This document shows, piece after piece, positions 5,432 through 7,107 of a stretch of DNA of 7,107 bases. Location of the stretch: positions 1 through 7,107 of the forward strand of contig JAFZDG010000123.1 of the NCBI GenBank assembly GCA_017561285.1, in the 5' to 3' direction. Under the pieces are notes generated by a model. That model was not told the DNA's origin and searched no databases. It saw only the letters and a list, made by a program, of their open reading frames with translations. Position 1 is the first letter of the stretch. Each line of letters begins with the position of its first letter. Source of the stretch: Bacteroidaceae bacterium. GTDB lineage: Bacteria; Bacteroidota; Bacteroidia; Bacteroidales; Barnesiellaceae_A. A program made the position numbers and the translations under genes.

Positions 5432-7107
5432 ATGAAGAAAACACTACTTTTCTCAGCATTGGCAGCTATGGCATTGACACTCAATGCACAAGAATTAGTG
5501 CCACAATTTGTTCGTCAACAAGCTCCTACAGTACAAAAAGCAGTAGCAGCCGAAAACACAATGGAATTTGCCTACTGTGGCGAATACGCCGGAAGTCTTG
5601 GTTTTGGCGCAAAAGGTACAGTACGTGCCTTAATGGAAGTAAGTGCAACCGATGCAGCTAAATTTGCAGGTGCTCAAATCTCTCAAGTAAATGTGGGTAT
5701 AGGCTCTTTTGGTGTCAATCCCAAAGCTCAAATCATTATTCTCAGCGACCTCGAGGGTTCTGAACCTGTTTACGCTCAAGAATTCACTGCAACACAATCA
5801 GATTGGAACGAAGTAACCTTAACTACTCCTTACACCATTGGTCAAGAAGGTTTCTTTGTAGGCTACCAAATCACTGCAAGTTCTAGCCAAAACTATCCGT
5901 TGGGCATAGACGGTGAGACAGCCAATCCTCTTGGCGACTGGGTAGGTTATCTCGACGGTACTGAATACGGATATATGCACTTGGGCTCTCAAGGTTTCGG
6001 TAACAACTGTATCAAGCTCATCCTCTCGGGCGACAACTTGCCTCAATATGACTTGGCTTTGGAAACACTCAACGTAAAAGAGTATATCAAAACAGGTACA
6101 GAATTTTCGGTTTCGGGTACTGTTAGAAATGCTGCTTCTAAATCTATCCAAACCTATGACGTAACACTTACTATTGGAGATGTATTCACCAAAACAATTA
6201 CTGTCAATGCCGATGAGTTGAAGAATGGCAAAACTCACAAATTCTCTATCGACGGCCTCTCAATCGCAGAAGATGGCTTATACGATGTAACAGCAACCGT
6301 TTCTAATCCCAATGGTAATGTTGATGAATATGAGCCCAACAACACATTGAGCAAAACAATCACAACACTTTCTACATTGGTTCCTCGCAAAGTATTGCTC
6401 GAAAACTTCTCTACAGCACAATGCGGTAACTGTCCTCGCGTACACGAAATGCTCAATGGTATCTTGGCCGACCGCAACGACGTAGCTTGGGTAGTGCATC
6501 ACTCAGGTTTCTACACCGATGAATACACTATTGCCGACTCTGAAAGCTATATGTGGTTCTATGGTGGTGGTGGTACATACGCTCCTGCTACTATGCTCGA
6601 CCGTCGTTGCTTGGGTGAACTCGGTGCCGAAGGTGCTTCTGGCGCAGCTACTTCACCCGTATTCTTCCCTTCAAGCAAAGCTGCAGTTGAAGAGTTTATA
6701 GCATACTGCCTCGAACAACCCGCATTCATTTCACTCAATGTATCGGATGTATATAACGAAGAGACTCGCGAATTGACCATTAGAGTTACAGGCGAAAGCA
6801 GTGCAGAACTTGCTAAAGCACCTCGTATCAACATATTCCTTACAGAGAACGGTTTGGTTGGTTATCAATCGGGCGGTGGTAACAACTACCGACACAACCA
6901 CGCTATTCGCAAAGTGATGACCTCTACTTGGGGTGACGAACTTACTTTGGAAGACAACAAATTTGATGTTACATACACCTACGCACTCGATGCCGACTGG
7001 AAGCCCGAAAATATGGCTGTTGTAGCATTTGTGTCAGACTATAACAACAAAGACTACAACGCTTGCACAGTTCACAATACCGAGTGGAAAGATCTTGAAT
7101 ACGGAGC
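5432..7107 (+). CDS. Secreted Omp28-like protein with thioredoxin-type CxxC domain (runs off right edge)
   Basis: The frame is open from ATG 5432 to the window end, 558 residues, with no stop reached. Residues 1-19 are a signal peptide (MKKTLLFSALAAMALTLNA, then QE); there is no lipobox cysteine, so export by signal peptidase I rather than lipoprotein anchoring is expected. About 45-205 is a beta-rich, probably jelly-roll-like region common in exported Bacteroidota proteins. About 207-312 looks like a CARDB/Ig-like domain, with the motif YEPNNTLSK near its end. From about 318 comes the Omp28-type thioredoxin-like domain: VLLENFSTAQ, then C331-G-N-C334-P, and later the family-typical RHNHAIR around H488 and H490. 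Omp28 was named for a Porphyromonas gingivalis outer membrane protein; its biochemical function is not settled. The C-terminus is missing, so a type IX secretion sorting domain can be neither seen nor excluded. The gene appears monocistronic at its 5' end. Confidence 0.82.
   Translation, partial: MKKTLLFSALAAMALTLNAQELVPQFVRQQAPTVQKAVAAENTMEFAYCGEYAGSLGFGAKGTVRALMEVSATDAAKFAGAQISQVNVGIGSFGVNPKAQIIILSDLEGSEPVYAQEFTATQSDWNEVTLTTPYTIGQEGFFVGYQITASSSQNYPLGIDGETANPLGDWVGYLDGTEYGYMHLGSQGFGNNCIKLILSGDNLPQYDLALETLNVKEYIKTGTEFSVSGTVRNAASKSIQTYDVTLTIGDVFTKTITVNADELKNGKTHKFSIDGLSIAEDGLYDVTATVSNPNGNVDEYEPNNTLSKTITTLSTLVPRKVLLENFSTAQCGNCPRVHEMLNGILADRNDVAWVVHHSGFYTDEYTIADSESYMWFYGGGGTYAPATMLDRRCLGELGAEGASGAATSPVFFPSSKAAVEEFIAYCLEQPAFISLNVSDVYNEETRELTIRVTGESSAELAKAPRINIFLTENGLVGYQSGGGNNYRHNHAIRKVMTSTWGDELTLEDNKFDVTYTYALDADWKPENMAVVAFVSDYNNKDYNACTVHNTEWKDLEYG

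Noticed and set aside
5819..6238. 139-codon minus-strand frame inside the Omp28-like gene
   Set aside because: The plus-strand frame is continuous, begins with a signal peptide and carries domain motifs; the opposite frame has none.

Overview
The window reads as a chromosomal segment from a member of the Bacteroidota, most likely the order Bacteroidales. Four things point there: a fused LpxC-FabZ protein; the gene order lpxD, lpxC/fabZ, lpxA; promoters of the TTTG-N19-21-TAnnTTTG type with A-rich leaders instead of Shine-Dalgarno sites; and a serine palmitoyltransferase-like gene beside an Omp28-type secreted protein. Species cannot be fixed from this sequence alone.

Layout: (1) 1-249, minus strand, is the first 83 codons of an alpha-oxoamine synthase, most like the serine palmitoyltransferase of sphingolipid-making Bacteroidales; it runs off the left edge. 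(2) 250-492 is a divergent promoter region with a very good promoter for the minus-strand gene, a weaker one for the plus-strand operon, and several short palindromes. (3) 493-3768 is a tight plus-strand operon, lpxD, lpxC/fabZ and lpxA, with gaps of 42 and 24 bases, ended by a strong intrinsic terminator at 3791-3833. (4) 3935-5095 plus stop is a single-gene unit for a flavodiiron protein, with its own promoter and a terminator made of a perfect 12-bp stem. (5) 5099-5431 is a 333-base AT-rich gap holding that terminator, two nested perfect inverted repeats and a probable promoter. (6) 5432 to the right edge is a secreted multidomain protein of the Omp28 type, cut off by the window end.

The three lpx products carry out the first committed steps of lipid A synthesis: LpxA acylates UDP-GlcNAc at O-3, LpxC deacetylates it, and LpxD adds the N-linked acyl chain. 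The FabZ half of the fusion dehydrates 3-hydroxyacyl-ACP, the same pool LpxA and LpxD draw on, so the fusion sits at the branch between phospholipid and lipid A synthesis. The divergent SPT-like gene would use acyl groups for sphingolipids, so the region joins two envelope lipid pathways. The flavodiiron protein is probably an oxygen or nitric oxide scavenger and is transcriptionally separate.

I saw no CRISPR array, tRNA, rRNA, insertion sequence or phage gene. The coding content is mostly conserved core functions. The less explained parts are the short inverted and direct repeats in the gaps and the domain make-up of the secreted Omp28-like protein.
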